Made by a program: the position numbers and the translations under genes. Positions 12,129 to 21,246 of a stretch of DNA of 64,000 bases are shown in pieces. The notes below the pieces were generated by a model, which made no database searches, was not told where the DNA came from, and saw only the letters and a list, made by a program, of their open reading frames with translations. The first letter of the stretch is position 1. Each line of letters opens with the position of its first letter. Source of the DNA: Dermacentor variabilis. Taxonomy: Eukaryota > Arthropoda > Arachnida > Ixodida > Ixodidae. Where the stretch lies: the NCBI RefSeq assembly GCF_050947875.1, contig NC_134570.1, positions 239,374,584 to 239,438,583 of the forward strand, read 5' to 3'.

Positions 12129-12177
12129 CGTCACCAAACTTCATATTTAAAAGGGAGACCCGCCTAGCAACTCAGTT
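12129..12177 (+). promoter_or_regulatory. Candidate core promoter: CRE, TATA, Inr
   Basis: GTGACGTCAC (CRE-like palindrome, about 12125-12134), TATTTAAAAG (12144-12153) and TCAGTT (12172-12177) follow each other with about 28 bases between the TATA-like box and the TCAGTT initiator. That spacing is usual for an arthropod Pol II promoter. A short open frame follows directly. A similar CRE plus TATA arrangement occurs at 57.62-57.71 kb. Confidence 0.45.
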
Positions 12178-12426
12178 GATTCCAAAACCGCTATCGGTAG
12201 ACCACGCAGAGTTAAAACTCCCGAAGAGCAGCGTGAATACAATGAGCGTGGAAGAGTGCTAAATCGCCACGCTCAGCAATGGCATCACGCTAACACTAGG
12301 CAGAACAATAAAACATTTCACGTCCCCCCATCGACGGCATTTGAGTGGTTTTCGAACAGCTTCGCTGGCCATCCACTTTCGCAGAGTCGGGATGGCGGCT
12401 CAATTTTTCTTTTACATTACGCTTAA
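12151..12426 (+). pseudogene. Open frame with AT-hook-like GRPRR motif, no start codon
   Basis: The frame is open from 12151 to a TAA at 12424-12426 (about 91 codons) but has no early ATG. It reads IGRPRRVKTPEEQREYNERG followed by an Arg/Gln/His-rich stretch. The GRPRR core is like an AT-hook, which would imply DNA binding. It starts at the candidate TATA/Inr promoter. I do not recognise the family. It may be the first exon of a repeat-borne gene or a decayed copy. Confidence 0.4.
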
Positions 12427-12689
12427 TTAGTTAAAATGAATTATGCAAAATTTTTAATATTCATTTTGGGCCAAGTGCGTTTCCTTATGTGGTAGAGGGG
12501 GTTCAGAAACGGCCGATTCAATTTTTTGTCACAACGTACAGGCTTTGTGGCGATCTTTTTCGGCGTCTAAAGAAAGCCCGCGAGATATGAAATAAAACCA
12601 CGTGACTGCGCTTGTGCGCTATCGTCTAATAGAGAACTGCAAGATAACTTATGGCACTGGGTCGGCCTCCAGTCGCATTTCACTAATCT
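12427..12689. other. No gene recognised
   Basis: Short AT-rich gap before the nested LINE/RTE block. Confidence 0.4.
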
Positions 12690-13104
12690 CTGTTGTGGAC
12701 GTGCTTACCTTTCCGTGCTATCCCTGAACCAAAGTGCTTCAAGGAGGCTATAGGAGCCTAAACCGACAGCTGAGCAGATATCTTCATATTTAAAAAAAAA
12801 ATATATTTTCCATCGTTTCCCAAGCTTCACCGCAGCAAGCACATGCTTCTTCCTTGGTGTACCTCGCCTTATAACTACGCGTACAGTGTCCATCCTAATC
12901 CCGCCTCGCAAAATAAGGCACTTCCCTTTGATTTATCATGGATTGTTTCTTTCCTAATTGTTTCCTCTTACTAATTACTAGTTTGTTTTTTGTCATTGTC
13001 GCCATCCGCGAGATTTTCTCACCCTCTCTGACTGTACCTTTGACATTCCTTGTTGTCATGTTGCTTACTACAACGGTCGCATTCTTGCTGGTGAGTTCCC
13101 TCGG
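12690..13104 (-). mobile_element. Old LINE fragment, part A (minus strand)
   Basis: Matches 35390-35790 in order and orientation. On the minus strand both contain KHVLAAVKLGK-type sequence inside the C-terminal part of a LINE-like protein. Here it is cut at about 13104 by the RTE element and appears to resume at about 16870 (part B). The parent family is not certain; a CR1/Jockey or I-type LINE is my best guess. Confidence 0.6.
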
Positions 13105-13388
13105 CGATGGGTAAAATCAAAACAAAACACACTATACTGATGGGCGACTTCAGTGCCAGGGTAGGCAAGAAGCAGGCTGGAGGCAAGTCAGTGGGGGAAT
13201 ATGGCATAGGCTCTAGGTATAGCAGGGGAGAGTAATTAGTAGAGTTTGCAGAACAGAATAATATGCGGATAATGAATACCTTCTTCCGCAAGCGCGATAG
13301 CCGAAAGTGGACGTGGAGGAGCCCGAATGGCGAGGCTAGAAATTAAATAGACTTTATACTCTGCGCTATCCCTGGCATCATACAAGAT
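13105..13388 (+). pseudogene. RTE-1 endonuclease, C-terminal half
   Basis: An apurinic-type endonuclease fragment that would nick the target. LLMGDFS is the family's GDFN motif with the final Asn changed to Ser, which should damage catalysis. Two adjacent stops follow at about 13231-13240, then RKWTWRSPNG and a stop in place of the residue before IDFIL. The SDHR motif continues into the next frame at about 13419. Confidence 0.82.
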
Positions 13389-14498
13389 GTGGACTTGCTC
13401 GGCAAGGTGCACTGCAGTGACCATAGGATAGTAAGAACTGGAATTAGCCTAGACCTCAGGAGGGAACGGAAAAAACTGGTACATAAAAAGCCGATCAGTG
13501 AGTTAGCGGTAAGAGGGAAAATAGAGGAATTCCGGATGAAGTTACAGAACACGTATTCGGCTTTAAATCACGAAGAGGACCTTAGTGTTGAAGCAATGAA
13601 CGACAATCTTGTGGGCATCATTAAGGAGTGTGCAATAGAAGTCGCTGGTAACTGCCTTAGAAAGGATACCAGTAAGCTATCGCAGGAGACCAAAGATCTG
13701 ATCAAGAAACGCCAATGTATGAAAGCCTCTAACCCTACAGTTAGAATAGAACTGGCAGAACTTTCGAAGTTAATCAACAAGCGTAAGACAGCTGACATAA
13801 GGAAGTATAATGTGGATAGAATTCAACATTCTCTCAGGAACGGAGGAAGCCTAAAAGCAGTGAAGAAACTAGGAATTGGCAAGAATCAGATGTATGCGTT
13901 AAGAGACACAGCCGGCAATATCATTACTAATATGGATGAGATAGTTCAAGTGACTGAGGAGTTCTATAGACATGTATACAGTACCAGTGGCACCCACGAC
14001 GATAATGGAAGAGAGAATAGTCTAGAGGAATTTGAAATCCCACAGGTAATTCCGGAAGAAGTAAAGTAAGTCTTGGGAGCTATGCAAAGGGGGAAAGCAG
14101 CTGGGGAGGATCAGGTAACAGCAGATTTCTTGAAGGATGGTGGGCAGATTGTTCTAGGGAAACTGGCCACCCTGTATAAGCAATGCCTCATGACCTCGAG
14201 CGTACCGGAATCTTGGAAGAACGCTAACATAATCCTAATCCATAAGACAGGAGACGTCAAAGACTTAAAAAATTATATACCGATCAGCTTACTGTCCTTT
14301 GCCTACAAACTATTTACCAAGGTAATCGCAAATAGAGTGAGGAACACCTTAGACTCATGTCAAGCGAAGGACCAGGCAAGATTCCGTAATGGCTACTCAA
14401 CAATAGATCATATTCACACTATCAATCATGTGACAGAGAAATGTGCGGAATATAACCAACTCTTATATATAGTTCAGGACAACATTCATTTGGGCTAG
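13389..14498 (+). pseudogene. RTE-1 linker and reverse transcriptase N-terminal region
   Basis: One frame is interrupted by a single TAA at 14067-14069. The first part (226 codons) begins with VHCSDHRIVRTGISLDL, the last endonuclease strand, followed by the basic linker. The second part (141 codons) has GKAAGEDQVTADFLK, the RTE reverse transcriptase entry motif, then NANIILIHKTGD and IPISLLSFAYKLFTKVI. It ends where the first Penelope-like fragment is inserted (TSD at 14461-14472). Confidence 0.9.
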
Positions 14499-15282
14499 AT
14501 GGTGCATACTTGAATTAGGAAGGAACAGCGCCAACGAAGACGATCACTAGCTAGAAAAACTAGAAAAACTAGCTGCGAAGCCGGAAGTGGTTCCGTATGT
14601 ACATAGGACAGCCCGCAATATGAAAAAGGTGGGAACAGACACGGCGTCCCAGTCGTGTTTTCGGCTCCTCGAAAACAAGCTCAGCTCTGCGCCCGCTTCG
14701 CGAGCCAGGGTACGAGGAGCAACTGCACCAAAAAACATGGAAAGCAGTTTGTAAAGTGCTGCACCAGTGTGGTATATGGAATACCTTTGACCTGCGGGAA
14801 AACCTATGTGGGCCAAACGGGAAGATGCGTGAATGACCGTGCAGCTGAACATGTGCGGTCGCTGAAAGAGGGATGTGCGCATCTTTCGCAACATTGCGCA
14901 ACTTGCACTGCGTGTGACCGAGCCGCAGAACATTCGCCACGAAAACAATGCCAGTACTGCAAGAAGTGTGAACCACGGTTCGGAGAGATAAAGATTCTTG
15001 GCAGAAGCAGGGAAACAAAGGCACGTGAGGTTTTGGAAGCCTTCCATATAAAGGAAAGAGGAAAAACTGTGTTAGTGATACTTCCGTGACCCTCTTCAAA
15101 AGCGAAATGTCCTATCTAGAACGGTTTGGCAGATGATGCATTATGGTCATTGTGCGCATGTCTGTGATTTTCCTTATATTTGCTGATTTTCGATGAATAA
15201 AGATAGATGAAGTTGGCGCTTGTCCTGTGTCGTTCTCCCCATTGTGATCGTCTTCGTTGGCGCTGTTCCTTCCTAATTCAAT
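14473..15282 (+). mobile_element. Nested Penelope-like fragment PLE-2
   Basis: An 810-bp insert in the RTE, flanked by a perfect 12-bp duplication, TCTTATATATAG, at 14461-14472 and 15283-15294. Near its ends lie 38-bp perfect inverted arms at 14510-14547 and 15244-15281. It holds only the endonuclease part of the element plus the 3' tail (ATGAATAAAG near 15192; GGCGCTTGTCCTGTG near 15210). So the 5' end is truncated and capped by an inverted copy of the 3' end. Confidence 0.92.
14655..15089 (+). pseudogene. PLE-2 GIY-YIG endonuclease fragment
   Basis: A 144-codon frame holding an almost complete GIY-YIG domain: SVVYGIPLTCGKTYVGQTGR (the GIY...YIG-like strands), VNDRAAEHVRSL (conserved Arg/Glu helix), and a Cys-rich segment CQYCKKCEPRFGEIKILGRS, then REVLEAFHIK. 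In Penelope-like elements this nuclease makes the target nick. No reverse transcriptase is present upstream, so the fragment cannot move by itself. Confidence 0.88.
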
Positions 15283-15294
15283 TCTTATATATAG

Positions 15295-16003
15295 CTTTCA
15301 TTGATTACGAGAAAGCGTTTGAACCGGTCGAAACGTCAGCAGTTTGGAGGCATTACGGAATCAGGGTGTAGACGAGCTGTATGTAAACATACTGAAAGAT
15401 ATCTATAGCGGCTCCACATCCACGGTAGTCCTCCATAATGAAATCAACAAAATCCCAACAAAGAAAGGCGTCAGGCATGGAGATACGATCTGTCCAATGC
15501 TACTCACAGCGTGTTTACAGGAGGTATTCAGAGACCTGGATTGGGAAGAATTGGGGATAAGAGTTAATGGAGAATACCTTAGTAACTTGCGATTCGCTGA
15601 TGATATCACCTTACTTAGTAACTCAGGGGATCAATTGCAATGCATGCTCACTGACCTGGAAAGGCAAAATAGAAGAGTGGGTCTAAAAATTTATCTCCAT
15701 AAAACTAAAGTAATGTTTAACAGTCTCGGAAGAGAACAGCAGTTTACGATAGGTAGCGAGGCACTGGAAGTGGTAAGGGAATACATCTACTTAGGGCAGG
15801 TAGTGACCGCGGGTCTGGATCATAAAACTGAAATAATCAGAAGAATGGGCTGGGGTGCGTTTGGCAGGCATTCTCAGATCATGAATAGCAGGCTGCCATT
15901 ATCCCTCAAAAGGAAAGTGTATAATAGCTGTCTCTTACCAGCACTCACCTACGGGGCAGAAACCTGGAGGCGTACGAAAAGGGTTCTTCTTAAGCAGAAC
16001 TGA
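15295..16003 (+). pseudogene. RTE-1 reverse transcriptase palm
   Basis: The RTE frame resumes after PLE-2 with FIDYEKAFE, then a frame change into 15344-16003. That frame shows VRHGDTICPMLLTACL (motif B region, normally RQGD), RFADDITLLSN (catalytic box, intact), VREYIYLGQVVTAG and SCLLPALTYGAETW. The frame stops soon after the start of PLE-3. First catalytic Asp: present in FIDYEKAF. The copy is disrupted but the active-site Asp pair is kept. Confidence 0.92.
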
Positions 16004-16489
16004 TAGTTGGGCGAGCTGGTATGAACTCATAGTAAAATATTTAGCGCGCACAATTGACACCCGTCTCACAGAACATGAACGTTCTCTCGGTAAAGAAAAC
16101 CATTCGCACTTGTCGAACCACTGTATTCTATGTTATTGTGATCCGGTATTTTTCGACACTAACATTTTGTTTTCAGATAAAAACAAACTAAAACGTGAAA
16201 TCCCAGAAGCATTTCATATCAAGAAGTGCGCTGAAAGATGCATAAGCCGACCATCGGTTGTAATCACTGAAAATGAATTTGCTGTTTTAAATACTGGTTG
16301 AACCTTCTTAATCTGTTTTTAATCTGTTTCTCTTTTACGGACCACCCTTGTTGCACATGCTCAGCGCTGACTGCTGGGGTGTACATATGTTCTGTATCTT
16401 CCCGAAAATAAAATAGTTGTGAGTAGCGCTCGTGTGTTCCCCTTCACTCTGTCCTTGTCAATTGTGCGCGCTAAATATTTTACTACGGA
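15994..16489 (+). mobile_element. Nested Penelope-like fragment PLE-3
   Basis: A 496-bp insert in the RTE between TTCTTCTTAA (15984-15993) and TTCTACTTAA (16490-16499), a 10-bp duplication with one mismatch. It has perfect 28-bp inverted arms at 16031-16058 and 16457-16484. It contains the last part of the GIY-YIG nuclease and a tail with AAAATAAAATAG near 16405. This is the same architecture as PLE-2 from a different PLE family. Confidence 0.92.
16110..16301 (+). pseudogene. PLE-3 endonuclease C-terminal end
   Basis: A 63-codon frame with HCILCYCDPVFFDTN and IPEAFHIKKCAERCISRPSV, the same closing segments seen in PLE-1 and PLE-2. A preceding stretch in another frame (about 16050-16110) adds DTRLTEHERSLGKENHSH, the conserved helix before it. 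It lacks the GIY strands, so it is a remnant only. Confidence 0.85.
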
Positions 16490-16782
16490 TTCTACTTAAA
16501 CTAAGGACGACGCAACGAGCTATGGAAAGAATGATGGGTGTAACGTTAAGGGATAAGAAAAAAGCTTATTGGGCGAGGGGACAAACGCGAGTTAATGACA
16601 TCTTAGTTGAAATCAAGAAAAAGAAATGGACATGGGCAGGACATGTAATGAGGAGGGAAGATAACCGATGGTCATTAAGGGTAACGGACTGGATTACAAG
16701 GGAACGGGAGCGTAGCAGGGGGCGGGAGAAAGTTAGGTGGGCGGATGCGATGAAGAAGTTTGCAGGGACGACATGGCCATAA
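16490..16782 (+). pseudogene. RTE-1 C-terminal end
   Basis: The RTE resumes after PLE-3 with LRTTQRAMERMMGVTLRDKK, then KKWTWAGHVMRREDNRWSLR and a basic end (RGREKVRWADAMKKFAGTTW). This is the conserved C-terminus of the RTE reverse transcriptase protein. The stop at 16780-16782 is followed by the short 3' UTR with GGCCTTTGCCCTGCAGTGGG and the TGA-repeat tail. Confidence 0.9.
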
Positions 16783-16869
16783 TTAGTACATGACCGGGGG
16801 AGTTAGAGATGTATGGGAGGGGCCTTTGCCCTGCAGTGGGCGTAACCATTCTGATGATGATGATATTCC

Positions 16870-17040
16870 TCATTCGTTCTTCATAATCAATTTTACTGTG
16901 ACCTTCCCTCACTTCAAAACTTGTCCAGCCCTGCACAGCTTCTGTTGTAGCCTTCACATGAGCGCCCATTGCGAAGCATTCCACTAAGCTTTGGTTGCCA
17001 TCGAGTCCTTCACATTTCACAAATTCACATTCTTTATTTT
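16870..17040 (-). mobile_element. Old LINE fragment, part B (minus strand)
   Basis: Matches 35875-36045: both begin ATATTCCTCA(T/G)TCGTTCTTCAT and continue through CACTTCAA and CCTGCACAGCTTC. At 35.4-36.0 kb parts A and B are nearly contiguous (about 75 bases lie between the points of break). That indicates the RTE here is inserted in the older LINE. Confidence 0.65.
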
Positions 17041-17313
17041 ACAAAACAAGTTTTGTGGTTGGCAGGGCTAAAAGCTGCGGCCTGCCGCTTAACAGAGGCC
17101 CGGGCACCACATTCAAGGCAGGGCTTGACCACGACGTGAATGTCGAACCGTTACGCAAGAACGTACGAAGCAGAAAATAACAGATCATCAGAATAAGAAT
17201 ACACAATACCAGATATAATGCTTTATATACAGAAGCAGAAATTATATGTATATATTAATATATATATTTTAAATATTTTAAGTCAAACATAATGAAAGAA
17301 AAAGAGGGGGAAT
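17041..17313. other. No gene recognised
   Basis: A short gap, AT-rich toward its right end, leading into a dinucleotide repeat. Confidence 0.4.
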
Positions 17314-17314
17314 T

Positions 17315-17396
<82 letters not shown>
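17314..17396. repeat. Compound (AC)n(AT)n microsatellite
   Basis: About nine AC units run directly into about 32 AT units. Confidence 0.97.
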
Positions 17397-17398
<2 letters not shown>

Positions 17399-17440
17399 GT
17401 ACCAGAAAAAAAAGCAGTCCTGGGTCCGGGTAAATATTCA

Positions 17441-17584
17441 CAGTGAAGTAGACGCGCGTATGAAGCGGTTTATTGACATTACGGCCGGGGTCCGGCCTTC
17501 ATCAGATGTTTCTCATGAAGGCCGAAATGTCAATGAAGGCCGAAATGTCAATAAACCGCTTCATACGCGCGTCTACTTCACTGT
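17441..17584. repeat. Snap-back repeat with hammerhead-like core
   Basis: Arms at 17441-17488 and 17538-17584 are near-perfect reverse complements. The centre contains a 20-base duplicated piece built on GAAGGCCGAAATGTCA. On the minus strand, the left arm and loop read CATCTGATGAAGGCCGG with CCGGCC downstream. This resembles the CUGAUGA plus stem II of a hammerhead ribozyme, but the second core box reads GTAA instead of GAAA. The right arm contains AATAAACCGC. I infer a Penelope-type 3' end with an inverted copy. Confidence 0.7.
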
Positions 17585-17593
17585 ATATATATA

Positions 17594-17970
17594 ATTAGTC
17601 ATATCATAAGAAGCCAACAAAAACACTGACCCCAAGGACAACATAGAGGAAATTACTTGCGCTTAATAAGTGAAATAAAGAAACGATAAATTAAGGGAAA
17701 TTAAAGTGGATGAAAAGACAACTTGCCACAGGTGGGAACCGAACCCACAACTTTCGCATTGCGCGTGCGATGCTCTACCAATTGAGTTACCGCGGCGCTG
17801 TTTCCCCATCCGCTTTCTTGTGTCCTAGTAGAACCCTGGGAGTGTTAGCCAGCGCCACCACTCACAGATCTTGGCGGCGGACGTGGAACATCCTTTTTGC
17901 CGCAGGCGTCACGAGAACGTGATAATTTAGGGGTGAAGGCAACTGGTCAATAAACCCACATATGCCAAGG
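17594..17970 (-). repeat. tRNA-like-core repeat, copy a
   Basis: First copy of the family whose full tandem period is 469 bp (see 18912-20115). It runs from ATTAGTCATATCATAAGAAG to AATAAACCCACATA and carries a complete tRNA-like core. It lacks the GGGTTAACCGAGGGGCCCGA segment found in the tandem copies. Confidence 0.9.
17724..17796 (-). tRNA. tRNA-like sequence a (probably not a functional tRNA)
   Basis: 73 nt with a 7-bp acceptor stem (GCCGCGG/CTGTGGC), D stem, 5-bp anticodon stem, 5-nt variable region and a perfect GTGGG/CCCAC T stem with TTCGGTT loop. The anticodon loop is CGCGCAA in this copy (CGCGAAA in others). Position 33 is G rather than the universal U, so a functional tRNA is unlikely. 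Confidence 0.6.
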
Positions 17971-18911
17971 TAAATATACCTGGTAGCGAAGCTTCCATAG
18001 GAGCCCATACGTTCAAAACATGGCGGTCCATGGGCGGTTCATGGGGCTTAGCGCCATCTGTATGTGGTGGGAACACTTCCGGCGGAAGAAAAAATAATGT
18101 GACGCCATGTCCGTTAAAAGCAGAAGTGACGTCATTTTGTTTTCGAAGGCGCGAAATTTGTTTTGTTGTCCTTCCAATTTGGAGCTATATATTCAAATGC
18201 CCCACCATTCGACTTCATGGGCGTTTCGAGCTTTCAGCGTGGGAAGCGATGCAGGAAGAGGCCAGCCGTACGGTTCTCGAAATCGCATCCCTGCACAGAA
18301 CATACTTTCTTTGGAGGCCGACGAAAGCTTTAGGTGTAGAGTGCTGGTCCTATTGTCGGATGCCAAGCCCGTCGGCCAGCGCAGTCACATGAAAACAACT
18401 AAACAATTATCTGGCGGTCGTAACCCACTCCTTTTAACTGAACAGATTCAGAAGCGATGAAGGTACCCACGTCACCAAATGCAGACAAACTTCGACAAGC
18501 AAGAAAGCACAAACTGTGAGGGGGGCGTATTTCAACACGTGAACTTTACGAGTGCGCCTTTCTGCCCATTTCAAGACATGCATTGCATTGCGAGTGATAG
18601 TGGCGTCAGCGCCCCCTGTAGCGATGGGCGCTGAAAAGAAATGCATTTATTAATAATAATAAAATTAAACTTGTATTTTCTTAACTCGTCACGAATATAT
18701 AAGAATAACTAGCAATTTTATTTTCGTTGAATGAATCTAACTGTGTCTCGTTTGAATTAAAAAACGCGTTTTTTTTCCCCAATGTTTGTTCCCTCCAAAC
18801 GTAGTCGCGCTTCAATCGCTGCTCCCATAACCCCCCATGCTGATGTCGGTGACAATCTGTACTGAACTGCTTTTCGCTCGAAGCTTCGCGACCTATTTGA
18901 ATCGACCTTGC
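17971..18911. other. Unassigned, probably dispersed repeat
   Basis: Frames of about 117-120 codons on the plus strand (18030-18460) overlap in two phases with no known domain. The segment between two copies of the tRNA-like repeat includes CGTCACGAGAACGTGAT-type edges on its left. I cannot identify the rest. Confidence 0.35.
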
Positions 18912-19135
18912 ATATGCTCCCTGAAGGCATCAATGTTGCCGGATTCCACACCCTCGTTACATATTAAACGAGAAGAAAGGGGGTTAACCGAGGGGCCCGA
19001 TATTTATTAGTCATATCATAAGAAGCCAACAAAAACGCTGACACCAAGGACAACATAGGGGAAATTACTTGTGCTTAATGAATGGAATGCAGAAACGATA
19101 AATAAATGGAAATTAAAGTGGATGAAAAAACAACT

Positions 19136-19208
19136 TGCCGCAGGGGGAAACCGAACCCACAACCTTCGCATTTCGCGTGCGATGCTCTACCAATTGAGCT
19201 ACCGCAGC
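19136..19208 (-). tRNA. tRNA-like sequence b
   Basis: Same 73-nt fold as copy a. Anticodon loop CGCGAAA would give CGA (Ser) if read conventionally, but position 33 is G and the variable arm is short, unlike real serine tRNAs. The T stem has decayed (GTGGG against TCCCC). Confidence 0.55.
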
Positions 19209-19604
19209 GCTGTTTCCCCATCCACTTTCTTGGGTATTTATGTGTCCTAGTAGAACCCTGGGAGTGTTAGCCAGCGCCACCACTCACAGACCTTGGCGGC
19301 GGACGTGGAACGTCCTGTAAGCCGCATGCGTCACGAGAACGTGATCTTTTTGGGTGAAGGCAACTAGTCAATAAACCCACATAAGCTACCTGAAGGCATC
19401 AATGTTGCCGGATTCGAGACCCTCGTTATATATTAAACGAGAAGAAAGGGGGTTAACCGAGGGGCCCGATTTTTATTAGTCATATCATGAGAAGCCAACA
19501 AAAACGCTGACACCAAGGACAACATAGGGGAAATTACTTGTGCTTAATGAATGGAATGCAGAAACGATAAATAAATGGAAATTAAAGTGGATGAAAAAAC
19601 AACT

Positions 19605-19677
19605 TGCCGCAGGGGGAAACCGAACCCACAACCTTCGCATTTCGCGTGCGATGCTCTACCAATTGAGCTACCGCAGC
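19605..19677 (-). tRNA. tRNA-like sequence c
   Basis: Identical in layout to copy b and with the same T-stem decay, as expected if the 469-bp unit was duplicated after that change. Confidence 0.55.
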
Positions 19678-20509
19678 GCTGTTTCCCCATCCACTTTCTT
19701 GGGTATTTATGTGTCCTAGTAGAACCCTGGGAGTGTTAGCCAGCGCCACCACTCGCAGACCTTGGCGGCGGACGTGGAACGTCCTGTAAGCCGCAGGCGT
19801 CACGAGAACGTGATCTTTTTGGGTGAAGGCAACTAGTCAATAAACCCACATAAGCTACCTGAAGGCATCAATGTTGCCGGATTCGAGACCCTCGTTATAT
19901 ATTAAACGAGAAGAAAGGGGGTTAACCGAGGGGCCCGATTTTTATTAGTCATATCATGAGAAGCCAACAAACACTGACACCAAGGACAACATAGGGGAAA
20001 TTACTTGTGCCTAATAAATGGAATGAAGAAACGATAAAAAACTGGAAATTAAAGTGGATGAAAAAACAACTTGCCGCAGGCGGGAACCGAACCCACAACC
20101 TTCGCATTTCGCGTTAAGTGTGTTAGTAAACTAGTAAAGAGAAACAAATCTAGAAGCACAACAGAAAAAGTTCCCAAAGCAAGTCCAATGCAGGTACTAG
20201 GAGAACGGGATGCATGCACAGGTACAAGAAACAAAGGCTAGAAACTCGAATACTAGAAATTATACAATTCAAGGGCAGAATGACGGCAACAGACATCTCT
20301 TGACAAACATCTCTCCATCGAGTGAACATACCATAATCAGAGCAAGATAAATTTGTAAACATTACGCCTTGCGAACACCGAAAGATCCACATGACGCCAA
20401 GCAAATATATTTAGCACACTGAAAAAGTACTAGAAACGTAAATTGAAGCGTAGTGCGCGTGCGTTGAACGAGGCCAGATAGGGGAAGGGGGCATGTACGA
20501 TGAAGTAAA

Positions 20510-21202
20510 TCAAGGGGATTGTTGCTGCAGCTTTGCCATGAACGACTCAATTACTGTATCAGCAGGAAGAGCATTCCATTCAGTAACGGTGCGCGGAAAA
20601 AAAGAATTTTTAAAAGTTCGTGTCTTGCAAGAACACTCCTTTAGTTTCATTGAACGCTTGGATCGCATGGTTCGCCGATTAACGGATTCTATGTATGTGT
20701 CCTTGTTTATGCGCAGCTTGTCATGATAAAGTAAAAACATGTATTTCAGCCGATTATGTAGTCTTCTTGTCTGCAATGTATCCAGGTTAGTGTTATTTAG
20801 AAGTGTAGCGGGGGATTTAAAGGAACTATAGCGATTGTAAACAAATCTAATTGCTTTCCTTTGAATCATTTCAAGCTTTTTAGTGTTTTCTTGGCTATGC
20901 GGATCCCAAACCACGAAAGAGTACTCGAGGATTGCACGGATGTAAGTTTTGTACGCAATTAGTTTTAATTTTGGGGTGGATTTGCGCAGAGACTTTCTTT
21001 AATATCCCTATTTCTGCATAGCTCTCTTTTCGATGTATGCAATATGCTCGTTCCACCTAAAATCAGCGCTAAGTATGACGCCCAAGTACTTGTAAGTATC
21101 AACGAAAGATAGTTTTTGGCCATTAATAAAATAATCGCATTTTAAGGGAGACCGTTTACGCGTCACGCTTATAGCCACCGTCTTCTTTTCGTTGACCTTC
21201 AT
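20510..21202 (-). pseudogene. LINE reverse transcriptase C-terminal region
   Basis: First piece (21202-21008) has KVNEKKTVAISVTRKR and YKYLGVILSADFRWNEHI, the standard thumb region. Second piece (20914-20510) has VWDPHSQENTKKLEMIQRKA, IRFVYNRYSS and SFFPRTVTEWNALPADTVI, the classical end of CR1/Jockey proteins. A frame change separates them near 20920-21000. Then a long 3' UTR runs to about 20116. Confidence 0.9.
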
Positions 21203-21246
21203 TTGCCAGACTTCACACCAAGAACATATTTTGATTAAAGCTGCGT

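Larger units (their letters stand above)
13105..16869 (+). mobile_element. RTE-type LINE copy 1, carrying two PLE insertions
   Basis: The copy is 5'-truncated in the endonuclease and ends in a (TGA)n tail (TGATGATGATGAT, about 16852-16865), the usual RTE 3' end. In order it has endonuclease residues (GDFSARVG, WTWRSPNG, SDHRIV), the linker, reverse transcriptase with RFADDITLL, and a C-terminal GHVMRREDNRWSLRV segment. It is split at 14473-15282 and 15994-16489 by Penelope-like fragments. Without the insertions it would be about 2.46 kb. Confidence 0.92.
18912..20115 (-). repeat. 469-bp tandem repeat with tRNA-like core
   Basis: ATTAGTCATATCAT(A/G)AG begins at 19006, 19475 and 19944, exactly 469 bases apart each time. 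Units are nearly identical and contain a tRNA-like core, a block with GGCGGCGGACGTGGAACGTC, AATAAACCCACATA, and GGGTTAACCGAGGGGCCCGA. The third unit is cut in the middle of its tRNA-like core at about 20115, where a LINE 3' end begins. Confidence 0.95.

Noticed and set aside
17314..17396. Microsatellite-encoded Ile/Tyr repeat protein (17292-17594 frame)
   Set aside because: The frame is just the translated AC/AT dinucleotide repeat and the adjoining snap-back repeat.
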